64,000 nt of DNA from Kaistella solincola (GTDB lineage: Bacteria > Bacteroidota > Bacteroidia > Flavobacteriales > Weeksellaceae): contig NZ_JSYK01000003.1 in assembly GCF_000812875.1 (NCBI RefSeq), positions 1,116,001-1,180,000 of the forward strand. The letters are read 5' to 3'. The notes under the pieces were generated by a model that saw only the letters and a list, made by a program, of their open reading frames with translations, ran no database searches and was not told the origin of the DNA. The position numbers and the translations under genes are program-made. Numbering within the stretch: position 1 is the stretch's first letter; the number at the start of each line of letters is the position of its first letter. This document shows, in pieces, positions 1-7,794 of this stretch.

Positions 1-2
1 TC

Positions 3-200
3 TGTACGGCGGTCTACGAGGAGGAATCGGGTGAGTTTGCCATTAAGGAAGGTCCGGAGGAACGGAGCACAGGTGCATCCTCTATAGTGCTCGCGGAAAC
101 GTGGAGTGGAAAGAACGTACATGTATATGCCTTCTTTCAGAATGCCCAACAGGACTCCGCATGTAATTCGGTATATCTGGGAACGGTGGTCGTGCAATAG
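3..200 (+). CDS. C-terminal end of a DUF6266-like protein (partial)
   Basis: The left edge cuts this gene; 65 codons remain before the TAG at 198-200. The end reads ...HVYAFFQNAQQDSACNSVYLG-TVVVQ, which resembles the C-terminus of DUF6266, a Bacteroidetes family of unknown function usually ending in a beta-rich stretch of this form. The reading frame is open from the edge and a strong terminator follows 30 bp after the stop, both supporting a real gene end. The family assignment is from memory of the pattern; the function is unknown. Confidence 0.55.
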   Translation, partial: CTAVYEEESGEFAIKEGPEERSTGASSIVLAETWSGKNVHVYAFFQNAQQDSACNSVYLGTVVVQ

Positions 201-229
201 TGCCGCCGCATTTACGCGGTCACAAAGCG

Positions 230-263
230 CCGCAGGATTCAAAAGTTCCTGCGGTTTTTATTT
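230..263 (+). terminator. Intrinsic terminator after the DUF6266-like gene
   Basis: Perfect 8-bp stem CCGCAGGA (230-237) / TCCTGCGG (247-254), a 9-nt loop, then TTTTTATTTA. It lies 30 bp after the stop of the left-edge gene and 15 bp beyond the end of the opposing HTH gene. Confidence 0.85.
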
Positions 264-277
264 ATTCGGTAAATTTC

Positions 278-532
278 CTACTCTTTGGCATCATCACCCT
301 TGCGCATCATCCTGAGGACATCTTCGGCAAGATAGAAGATCTTTCCTCCTATCTTTTTATAGGGAACGATCCCTTCTTTACGCCAGCGCTGCAAGGTTCT
401 GCCCGATACATGAAACAGTTGCATCATGTCTGCATTGTCATAAATTGGCGGCGAAGTCTGCCGCTTTTTTCCCCCACTGAAAGGTGGTGTTCTGTAGGAT
501 GGCCGTTTTTTATTTCGTTTCCGTTCGTTCAT
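278..532 (-). CDS. Small helix-turn-helix protein, excisionase/MerR-like
   Basis: An 84-aa protein. Residues about 33-75 (DNADMMQLFHVSGRTLQRWR, then EGIVPYKKIGGKIFYLAEDV) match the HTH_17 pattern: a helix-turn-helix, then a wing of the form PYxKxGGxxFY, then an entry helix. The N-terminal 30 residues are basic and probably disordered. Such proteins in Bacteroidetes act as excisionases or small regulators in conjugative and other mobile elements. No integrase or tra gene is visible, so the role is open. It converges on the DUF6266-like gene. It may mark the edge of an accessory island lying to the left. Confidence 0.75.
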   Translation of the reverse strand: MNERKRNKKRPSYRTPPFSGGKKRQTSPPIYDNADMMQLFHVSGRTLQRWRKEGIVPYKKIGGKIFYLAEDVLRMMRKGDDAKE

Positions 533-1049
533 CTTTACTACTTATTCTTGGTCGTTTTCTCAGATTTTTAGCGCTGCATTAAATGGTAACACTGCGCGGA
601 GTAAGAAAGTTCAATCGCTTTGTGCAGATCTTTCTATACTTCCAACCTAAGCAACTATCTAATATAGTGGATAACTTTCAGAAACAAAAGATGACTGCTT
701 AAAAATCAGTCATTTAGGGTGAAAAGTTTTCCACATTTACACAGACTCTGCAGTATAAAGTCGCTGCCAAAGATTTAATAGCGTAAAACACGAAAAAAGG
801 GCGATTCCGGTTAAACACAACGCTGCTGACACCTATACATAAAGCAAATTTATTTAAACGGAAAAATTTTCGGTGCTCAACGAGGCATTTTTTGTTTGCT
901 GGTAAAATAGAAAAATCTGCCCTTTTAGCGGCAGATTTTTTTTGAATAGATCGGTTTACATACAAAGCCAGCCTCAAAGCTTCCTCGGTTTTTGGTTGAA
1001 TAAACTCAATTATTTCAGAATCTCGGATGAATTCACGTGCGGCGTGAAG
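533..1049. other. Intergenic stretch, 517 bp, no convincing gene
   Basis: The only long open frame (714-977, minus) gives a cysteine- and asparagine-rich peptide resembling no family and spans the hairpin at 911-943, so it was not called. The stretch holds that hairpin and a second inverted repeat, TTCACG-n5-CGTGAA (1032-1048), just after the cphA stop but without a T-run. Nothing else was seen. Confidence 0.6.
911..943. repeat. Hairpin repeat (TTTTAG-loop family), terminator-like
   Basis: Stem AAATCTGCC / GGCAGATTT around CTTTTAGC, flanked by A and T runs so it could terminate in both directions. It belongs to the dispersed small-palindrome family described in the findings. It lies about 110 bp beyond the end of cphA, the nearest gene reading towards it. 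Confidence 0.7.
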
Positions 1050-3317
1050 TCAAACAATATATTCTTTAATAATGCCGGTTACCTCCTGATAATTATCACT
1101 TAGTGCGACAATATAATCGCCGGTTGCAGCGGTTTCGATGGCATGGCGGATGGCTTCCTTTTCGTCCGGAATCAGTTCATACGGCACCTTTCGCCCGCTT
1201 TTTTCCATTCCGCGGATCATCAGGCTGTTCATCTCCTCCAGCTCCCGGCCACGCAGACTGTGTTCCTGTCGTACGATGATACGGTCAAACATATTCGCCG
1301 CGATTTCCGCCAGTTCAATAATATCACTGTCGCGGCGGTCACCCACTCCCGCGATGATTCCCACCTTGCGGGGCGCCTGCACATGGCGGAGGTAGTCCTG
1401 CATTTCACACATGCCGTGTGGATTATGGGCATAATCGACCAACACTGAAAAATCGCGGATTGTAAAATGGTTCATCCGCCCTGGTGTCTGTTCCGGACCA
1501 GGTAAAAAAGTCTGCCACGCCTCTTTGATCTGCGTTGCAGAAAAACCATACGCAAAGGCGGCGGCAGTGGCGGCCAGAATATTCGCCGTCATACATCGGG
1601 AAGTACCGTTCAATGTGAGCGGAATACCCTGGATGCTTGAAATTGCGGTTTTTTTATTCCTTTTTATTACAACTACGTTTTCGTCCTCAACCGTCACCAC
1701 TAAGCCTCCTTTCCAGAGATGTTCTTCAACCGTTGGGTTGGTTTCCAGTGAAAAATAGGCGATATTACAGTTTAAAGTATTTGCGATTTGAACGCAACGG
1801 TGATCATGAGCATTCAGCACCGCCCAACCATCCTTTTTTACGCTTCGCACCACAGCTGCTTTTACCTCCGCCAATTCCTCCAATGTATTGATGTTCTTGA
1901 GACCTAAATGATCAGCCGCAATATTGGTCAGGATTCCTACGTCGCATTCATCAAAGGCTAGTCCTGCGCGCAGCAGTCCGCCGCGTGCCGTTTCCAATAC
2001 CGCAAAATCTACTAGAGGATCGGCTAAAACCAGCGCAGCACTGGAAGGACCGGAGCAGTCGCCTTTCATCACTTCGTGACCTCCGATATAAATTCCATCT
2101 GTTGTGGTATAACCCGGAAAATAACCGCAGGATTGTGTGAGGTGTGCGAGCAGGCGCGTAGTCGTAGTCTTTCCGTTGGTGCCGGTAATGGCAAAGATGG
2201 GTATCCTGCTGGGCTTCTTGGGAGGATAAAGCATATCAATTACAGCAGCGGCTACATTTCGCGGCTGACCTTCAGTTGGAGCAAGATGCATCCTGAAACC
2301 CGGCGCAGCATTGACTTCGATCACGGCGCCGTTGTTTTGGATGATCGGTAACTTAATATCCGGTGTTATGATATCAATGCCGCAAATATCGAGATTCAGA
2401 AGAGCCGCGACGCGTTCCGCTAAAAATCGGTTTTCCGGGTGAACTTCATCTGTTACATCGACGGCAGTGCCGCCGGTGCTGAGATTGGCGGTAGATTTTA
2501 AAATGATGATTTCATCTTTCGCCGGAATGCTTTTGATATCGTAATTTTTTCTGCGCAGTATTTTTTCCGTGTCAGCATCAACTGAAATTTTGGTCAGCAC
2601 ATTTTCGTGTCCTTCACCTCTTTTCGGGTCAAGGTTCACTTCTTCGATCAATTCATGAATTGTAGATTTCCCGTCGCCCACGACCCGAGCCGGCTGGCGT
2701 TGCGCTGCTGCCACCAATTTTCCACCGATCACCAAAAGGCGGAAATCTTTTGCTTCAACATACTTTTCAACCATCACCGAAGAGCGGAAATCTTTTGCTT
2801 CATCAAAAGCCTGTCGGGCAGCATATAAATCCGGAATATTGACGGAAACGCCGCGACCGTGGTTTGCACCGGCAGGTTTAATAACCAGCGGAAACCCGAG
2901 TTCTTTACAAATATCTTCCAGTTCTTCAATAGTATGGCAAATTGTACCACCAGGCACCGGAATGCCGGATTCATCTAAAATCTTCTTGGTTTTAAATTTG
3001 TCATCCACTGTTTCTACGCCAATACAGGAGGATTTTCCGGTTATGGTGGCGCAGAGCAGCTCCTGATTTTTACCGTAGCCCAGAAGGATTTTCGAACCTT
3101 CATTCAACCGCCGCCAGGGGATGCCGCGTTTTTCAGCCTCTGCAATGAGGCTTAGTGTACTCGGTCCCAGATTTTCGGTATTCCGGAGTTTTGCCATCAT
3201 GCTGCCAAGTGCAAAGGGAAGTGGTTTTTGATTTTCAGTTTTCTCAGGACAGTGCTGAATATCCTCGATATCCGTCTGATTAGCTGGACTGTTCTGATCG
3301 GTTGTTATTTTCGCCAT
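1050..3317 (-). CDS. cphA: Cyanophycin synthetase homologue lacking the N-terminal domain
   Basis: A 755-aa protein. Residues about 50-80 (LGPSTLSLIAEAEKRGIPW) match the segment just before the ATP-grasp domain of CphA. An ATP-grasp domain covers about 80-330 (VIKPAGANHGRGV; EVNAAPGFRMH). A Mur-ligase-like domain follows from about 370, with P-loop GTNGKT and Lys383. Known CphA polymerises Asp-Arg units on ATP and is about 870-900 aa, starting with a separate N-terminal domain of about 160 aa. Here that domain is replaced by about 40 polar residues, and no other frame upstream supplies it. No cyanophycinase gene (cphB) is in the window. The product may still be cyanophycin or a related peptide. 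It is transcribed divergently from ligD. Confidence 0.85.
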   Translation of the reverse strand: MAKITTDQNSPANQTDIEDIQHCPEKTENQKPLPFALGSMMAKLRNTENLGPSTLSLIAEAEKRGIPWRRLNEGSKILLGYGKNQELLCATITGKSSCIGVETVDDKFKTKKILDESGIPVPGGTICHTIEELEDICKELGFPLVIKPAGANHGRGVSVNIPDLYAARQAFDEAKDFRSSVMVEKYVEAKDFRLLVIGGKLVAAAQRQPARVVGDGKSTIHELIEEVNLDPKRGEGHENVLTKISVDADTEKILRRKNYDIKSIPAKDEIIILKSTANLSTGGTAVDVTDEVHPENRFLAERVAALLNLDICGIDIITPDIKLPIIQNNGAVIEVNAAPGFRMHLAPTEGQPRNVAAAVIDMLYPPKKPSRIPIFAITGTNGKTTTTRLLAHLTQSCGYFPGYTTTDGIYIGGHEVMKGDCSGPSSAALVLADPLVDFAVLETARGGLLRAGLAFDECDVGILTNIAADHLGLKNINTLEELAEVKAAVVRSVKKDGWAVLNAHDHRCVQIANTLNCNIAYFSLETNPTVEEHLWKGGLVVTVEDENVVVIKRNKKTAISSIQGIPLTLNGTSRCMTANILAATAAAFAYGFSATQIKEAWQTFLPGPEQTPGRMNHFTIRDFSVLVDYAHNPHGMCEMQDYLRHVQAPRKVGIIAGVGDRRDSDIIELAEIAANMFDRIIVRQEHSLRGRELEEMNSLMIRGMEKSGRKVPYELIPDEKEAIRHAIETAATGDYIVALSDNYQEVTGIIKEYIV

Positions 3318-3890
3318 TTGTTCTGTTTTGTTTTGCTGATACTGCTCGTGCAGATGAAAACAGCTGTCTCACTTTAAAAATAAGAAAGGTGCGCCCACAG
3401 ATTTAAAAAAGAAAAAAACCCGCGTACACGGATTTTTTCGAATCAAAGTAAATGCCAAGCTTAAGGATTGAAAATCAGAATTTTGCCAAAAATAACAGGT
3501 TAAATCCATCAAAAAATATTTGCGAGACTTTCCCTTTTTTCTAACTGAATGATAATTTTTACTATCGTAGCTGCGCTTTTTATATTCCATTTTAACCATT
3601 TTTTGGGAGAAGTATCGCGAAATTTTTTCAGCCATGAACGGCGTGCTTTTTGATTCTGGACATTTCAAATCACCGGATTGCCGTGCTTTTTAAAATGGAA
3701 AAAACAGGCCTTTAGCTGGATATTTTTTTTCTTTAAAACATCTTTGAACGAGAGTCGCGCGCCCTTAAAATTCATTAAAGCTAAAAGAGTAGAAAATCCG
3801 AAAAATCACCCAAAATAGCCGCTAAAAAATTGGTCTTGCCCTCTGAACAGACCACTGAATAATACTTTTTGTCAACTAAAAAACACAACG
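3318..3890. other. Divergent intergenic region between cphA and ligD, 573 bp
   Basis: No credible gene: the 99-codon minus frame at 3369-3668 is low-complexity and ends in a phenylalanine run. Visible items are a terminator-like hairpin at 3412-3438 (A-run, CCG/CGG stem, T-run) and a possible minus-strand -7 box, CAAAAATA at 3487-3494, about 170 bp upstream of cphA. The length suggests separate promoters for the two divergent genes. Confidence 0.5.
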
Positions 3891-6542
3891 ATGGCTTTAG
3901 AAAAATACCGTGAAAAACGTGACGAAAACCAAACGCCGGAACCTTTCGGTGGAAAAACTTCCGGAAAAGAACTTGTTTTTGTGGTTCAAAAGCATGACGC
4001 CTCGCACCTGCATTACGATTTCCGTATTGAGATGGACGGTGTCCTGAAAAGTTGGGCTGTGCCGAAAGGTCCGTCACTCGATCCCGATGTGAAACGCCTC
4101 GCCATGATGGTAGAAGACCATCCATACGATTACCGGAAATTCGAAGGTCTTATTCCGAAAGGACAATACGGCGGCGGCACCGTAATTGTCTGGGACGAGG
4201 GAACTTACGAAGCCATCGATGAAGCTGGCAGTGATGTGAAAAAACAGGAAAAAAGCCTCGTGGAGCAGCTAAAATCCGGAAAGATAAAGATACGAATGCA
4301 CGGCAAAAAGCTAAAAGGCGATTTTGCGCTGGTAAAAGCGCACGGCCGTGGAGAAAACGGCTGGCTCCTGATGAAACTGGAAGACGAGTTTGCCTCGACC
4401 GAAGACATCACCAAAAAAGACAAATCTGTAATTTCCAAAAAAAGCATTGCCCAGATGGAAAAAACGCCGGACCGCATTTATGGTGAAGAGAACGCAGCTG
4501 ATACTGAAAAAGCCAAAACCAAAAAAAAGCCTGAAAAAGCGCCGAAAAAATCATCAAAAATCTCCAAACTTTTAAAGTCTGCACCGGATGAACCTTTTTA
4601 TGATACGGTAGAACCGATGCTGGCGACGCTCGTGGATAAACCTTTCGACAGTGAAGACTGGCTGTACGAAGTAAAGTGGGACGGTTACCGCGCAGTGGCT
4701 TTCCTTAATAACGGTACTGTAGAGCTGAAATCCCGGAATGATAAAAGTTTCAATGAAAAATTTTATCCAATTTTTGAAGAACTTAAAAAATTAAAAATCA
4801 ATGCCGTTCTGGATGGAGAAATTGTGGTGCTGAATTCCGAAGGAAAAGCAGATTTCGGTGCGCTGCAAAACTGGCGTAGTGAAGCAGACGGCGACTTGGT
4901 GTATTATGTTTTCGACATTTTATGGCTGGATGGCAAAGATCTGAAAGATTTGATTTTCACGGACAGACGTGCCATTTTATCGGAAATTTTGACGGAAAAC
5001 AAAACCATCTTGTTGAGTGAAGCCTTCGATACTTCAGGTATTGAATTTCTGGAAACTGCCAGGAAAATGGGTCTGGAAGGAATTATGGCAAAGCGGAAAG
5101 ACAGCCGCTATCAGACGAAAAACCGCACAAAAGACTGGCTGAAAATCAAAGCCAATAAAAGACAGGAAGTGGTTATTGGTGGTTTTACACTGAATGAAGA
5201 TTCCAACAAAAAATTCAGCAGTTTGTTGCTGGGCGTTTATGAAGGGAAAAAACTCGTCTACACCGGAAAAGTAGGCACCGGTTTCAATGCGAAAATGCAG
5301 ACTGAAATGATGGAACTTTTCCAACCGCTGATTACGGATAAGGTACCTTTTTCGGAGGAGCCGGACGTCAACAAACCTTCGCGCTTCCGTCCAAATCCGC
5401 CCCACGCCACAGTCACCTGGCTAAAACCCGAACTTTTATGCGAGGTGAACTATACGGAAATCACGAGTGACGGCATTATGCGGCATCCTTCTTTCCAGGG
5501 AATGCGCACTGATAAAGACGCAAAGAAAGTAGTTTTAGAAACCGAAAAACCAACGGAAGAAATTGTAAGTGAAGAAACATCACCCATAAAAATGCGCGGA
5601 AAAGCCGCAAGAAAAACTTTGCTGAATCCGAAGAATAAAAGCCAGGCTCGCAAAATAAACGGCCGTGAACTGAAATTCAGTAATCTCGACAAAACATTCT
5701 GGCCAAAAGAAAAGATTACCAAGCGTGACCTCATCAATTATTATTATCAGGTCGCGCCCTATATTCTCCCTTATTTAAAAAAACGTCCCCAAAGCATGAA
5801 CCGTTTCCCCGACGGCATTGAAGGTGAACAGTTCTACTACAAAGACGTGACGGGACGCGCGCCAAGTTGGGTGGAAACCTATCTTTACCACAGCGAAAAA
5901 GATAATCGCGACCGACATTATCTGGTGGGGAAAGACGAGGCGACGCTGTTGTACATGGCAAATCTCGGATGCATTGAGATGAATCCGTGGAACAGCACCA
6001 TAGAGAAACCCGAACATCCCACTTATTGCATCATCGATCTGGACCCGGATCAGAATTCTTTCGACCAGGTGGTTGAAACAGCATTAGTGACACGAGACAT
6101 CTTATCAGATATGGGCGTGCAGTGCTACTGCAAAACCAGCGGTTCCACAGGTCTGCATCTTTATATTCCACTAGGGAACAAATATACGTATGAGCAAAGC
6201 AAAGAATTTGCGCGTGCTATCGTAACTTTAGTACACCGTGAGCTGCCGGGAATTACGAGCATAGAACGCATAATTAAGGAGCGTGAAGGCAAAATGTATC
6301 TGGATTTTCTGCAAAACCGTCCGCACGCTACCATTGCATCCGTATACTCCGTCCGACCAAAACCCGGTGCTACGGTTTCAATGCCACTTCACTGGGACGA
6401 AGTAAAAATAGGACTGAAAATGACAGATTTCACCATTTTCAATGCTGTAAAAAGGCTTGAAGAAGTAGGTGATATTTTTAAACCCGTTTTAGGAAAAGGA
6501 ATTGATTTGCTGAAGGTTTTGCAAAAGTTTGAGGAGAAATAA
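3891..6542 (+). CDS. ligD: Multifunctional non-homologous end-joining DNA ligase D
   Basis: An 883-aa protein with three domains. (1) A 3'-phosphoesterase domain at about 10-160 (VVQKHDASHLHYDFRIEMDG, HPYDYRKFEGLIPKGQYG). (2) An ATP-dependent ligase domain at about 235-540 with motif YEVKWDGYR, whose Lys262 is the expected adenylation site. (3) A primase-polymerase domain at about 600-883 with the metal-binding acids Asp716 and Asp718 (DLDPD). A lysine-rich linker (about 200-225) separates domains 1 and 2. The order PE-ligase-polymerase differs from the mycobacterial polymerase-first order but is common elsewhere. LigD repairs double-strand breaks with Ku; no ku gene lies in this window. The start is the first ATG of the conserved PE domain. 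Confidence 0.96.
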   Translation: MALEKYREKRDENQTPEPFGGKTSGKELVFVVQKHDASHLHYDFRIEMDGVLKSWAVPKGPSLDPDVKRLAMMVEDHPYDYRKFEGLIPKGQYGGGTVIVWDEGTYEAIDEAGSDVKKQEKSLVEQLKSGKIKIRMHGKKLKGDFALVKAHGRGENGWLLMKLEDEFASTEDITKKDKSVISKKSIAQMEKTPDRIYGEENAADTEKAKTKKKPEKAPKKSSKISKLLKSAPDEPFYDTVEPMLATLVDKPFDSEDWLYEVKWDGYRAVAFLNNGTVELKSRNDKSFNEKFYPIFEELKKLKINAVLDGEIVVLNSEGKADFGALQNWRSEADGDLVYYVFDILWLDGKDLKDLIFTDRRAILSEILTENKTILLSEAFDTSGIEFLETARKMGLEGIMAKRKDSRYQTKNRTKDWLKIKANKRQEVVIGGFTLNEDSNKKFSSLLLGVYEGKKLVYTGKVGTGFNAKMQTEMMELFQPLITDKVPFSEEPDVNKPSRFRPNPPHATVTWLKPELLCEVNYTEITSDGIMRHPSFQGMRTDKDAKKVVLETEKPTEEIVSEETSPIKMRGKAARKTLLNPKNKSQARKINGRELKFSNLDKTFWPKEKITKRDLINYYYQVAPYILPYLKKRPQSMNRFPDGIEGEQFYYKDVTGRAPSWVETYLYHSEKDNRDRHYLVGKDEATLLYMANLGCIEMNPWNSTIEKPEHPTYCIIDLDPDQNSFDQVVETALVTRDILSDMGVQCYCKTSGSTGLHLYIPLGNKYTYEQSKEFARAIVTLVHRELPGITSIERIIKEREGKMYLDFLQNRPHATIASVYSVRPKPGATVSMPLHWDEVKIGLKMTDFTIFNAVKRLEEVGDIFKPVLGKGIDLLKVLQKFEEK

Positions 6543-6570
6543 TTTTTTGTTTTTTCAATTAGGCAATAAA

Positions 6571-6600
6571 GAAAAAAAGAGCCGTTTATGCCGGAAAAAA
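6571..6600. repeat. Small palindrome between ligD and the ATP-grasp gene
   Basis: A-run, then GAGCCGTTTATGCCGG, then an A-run, in the 62-bp gap between two convergent genes. It is a degenerate member of the TTTGCCG-TTTTA-CGGCAAA palindrome family; the T side is poor, so it is a weak terminator at best. Confidence 0.4.
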
Positions 6601-6604
6601 AGCT

Positions 6605-7660
6605 TTAGTGAAATTCCGGGAAGTTAGCGTCAAGCTTTTTAAGCTTCGCAAAATGTTTGCGGCAATTTATCATGGTTCTCCAGCCTTGTTTAAACTTATC
6701 GTATTTCACTCCATTGGTTCTGTTATGTCTGGAGATGTGAGCCAAAATTAGCCAGTGTTCAGCCAAAATTTTACAAGCTTTAAGCAATGAATTTCCGTTT
6801 CCGTAGACGTGATGTGGCTCGGCACCGCAGCCATTATATTCAATAATTGAGTAATTTTTACCAACTTTTAAATCGTCTACCGAAGCACATTTGATGTCAA
6901 ACCGCCCGTAAAATAAACTATCAGAATACGAGCTGATTTTATCAAAAACCTGGTGCAAAGCATCATCTTTTTCATGCTCCAGACTCATTAAACGGCAGCC
7001 TTTGCTGAGGTTTAAAGCATAACTCAAACATAAAGTTTCATTATCTTTTAAAACCATTTGCAGCCGGTCTTTGTGTCGGATTTTCATGTCCTGAATTCGT
7101 GCGCTTACTCTGTTGTTGGCCAACATCAACTGCTCAACAGTAGATTTTCCGTCTCCACAAATCTGCAGGTATTCCTTGCGTACAAAACCAGTGATGGTGC
7201 CGCAATGTTTGTTCGGAAAGCGGTAATAGAAAACGCTGACTTCAAGCGGATAATTTACTTTTTCCTGAATAAGGTAATCCACAGACATCGCGCCATTGTA
7301 AGCCAACAGCTGCGCGCGGTTGTGAATAATGCGAAACATAAATCCCATGCGTCCGATATCCGGTTTTACGATAAAAGGATAAGTAAATTGGTTTTCTATG
7401 GAGTTTTCAACTTCGGAAAAAGAGGTCTGCGCCTTTACGAAAAGCGATTTGGGAAAACTTCCGGGCGGTAAATGTTCGTAGATCGATGTTTTGGTGGCTC
7501 CCTCGAAACCTCCAAAGACCAGTTTTGGATTTGAAGGTGTAAAAAACCAAAAAGACCTGGCGCGCAGACAGTTCCAAACCCACACGGGCAGAATCGGCAC
7601 GTATTTTATACGCCAGTCCCACCGCTCCCAGGAGGCTAATTTGAGAAACAGCGTTTGCAT
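6605..7660 (-). CDS. ATP-grasp domain protein (D-Ala-D-Ala ligase-like)
   Basis: A 351-aa protein. The central part has ATP-grasp features: YPFIVKPDIGRMGFM at about 95-110 (nucleotide-binding Lys), a later LIQEKVNYPLEVSVFYYR, KEYLQICGDGKSTVEQL at about 165-180 (the GDGKST pattern is also present in CphA), and IIEYNGCGAEPHHVYG at about 275-290 in place of the metal-binding EVN motif. The N-terminus (WERWDWRIKYVPI) is typical of a Bacteroidetes family often labelled D-alanine-D-alanine ligase without proof. The substrate is unknown. It converges on ligD. Confidence 0.7.
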   Translation of the reverse strand: MQTLFLKLASWERWDWRIKYVPILPVWVWNCLRARSFWFFTPSNPKLVFGGFEGATKTSIYEHLPPGSFPKSLFVKAQTSFSEVENSIENQFTYPFIVKPDIGRMGFMFRIIHNRAQLLAYNGAMSVDYLIQEKVNYPLEVSVFYYRFPNKHCGTITGFVRKEYLQICGDGKSTVEQLMLANNRVSARIQDMKIRHKDRLQMVLKDNETLCLSYALNLSKGCRLMSLEHEKDDALHQVFDKISSYSDSLFYGRFDIKCASVDDLKVGKNYSIIEYNGCGAEPHHVYGNGNSLLKACKILAEHWLILAHISRHNRTNGVKYDKFKQGWRTMINCRKHFAKLKKLDANFPEFH

Positions 7661-7794
7661 TTTAATTAAACTCAGTGTTTATTTTTTGTGAAGGTGATTA
7701 GATAATCTGGAAAAATAGTGCTTTCGCTGTTTTATTTCAACTTTTTGTGCGGCTTAAAATAGCTAAAATTCAGGATTTTAAGATTATTATAAAT

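Noticed and set aside
714-977. 87-codon minus-strand open frame
   Set aside because: Composition and sequence look non-coding, it contains a repeat hairpin, and no start signal or family resemblance is seen.
3369-3668. 99-codon minus-strand open frame upstream of cphA, considered as a lost CphA N-domain
   Set aside because: The translation is low-complexity with a phenylalanine run and has no match to the CphA N-domain pattern.
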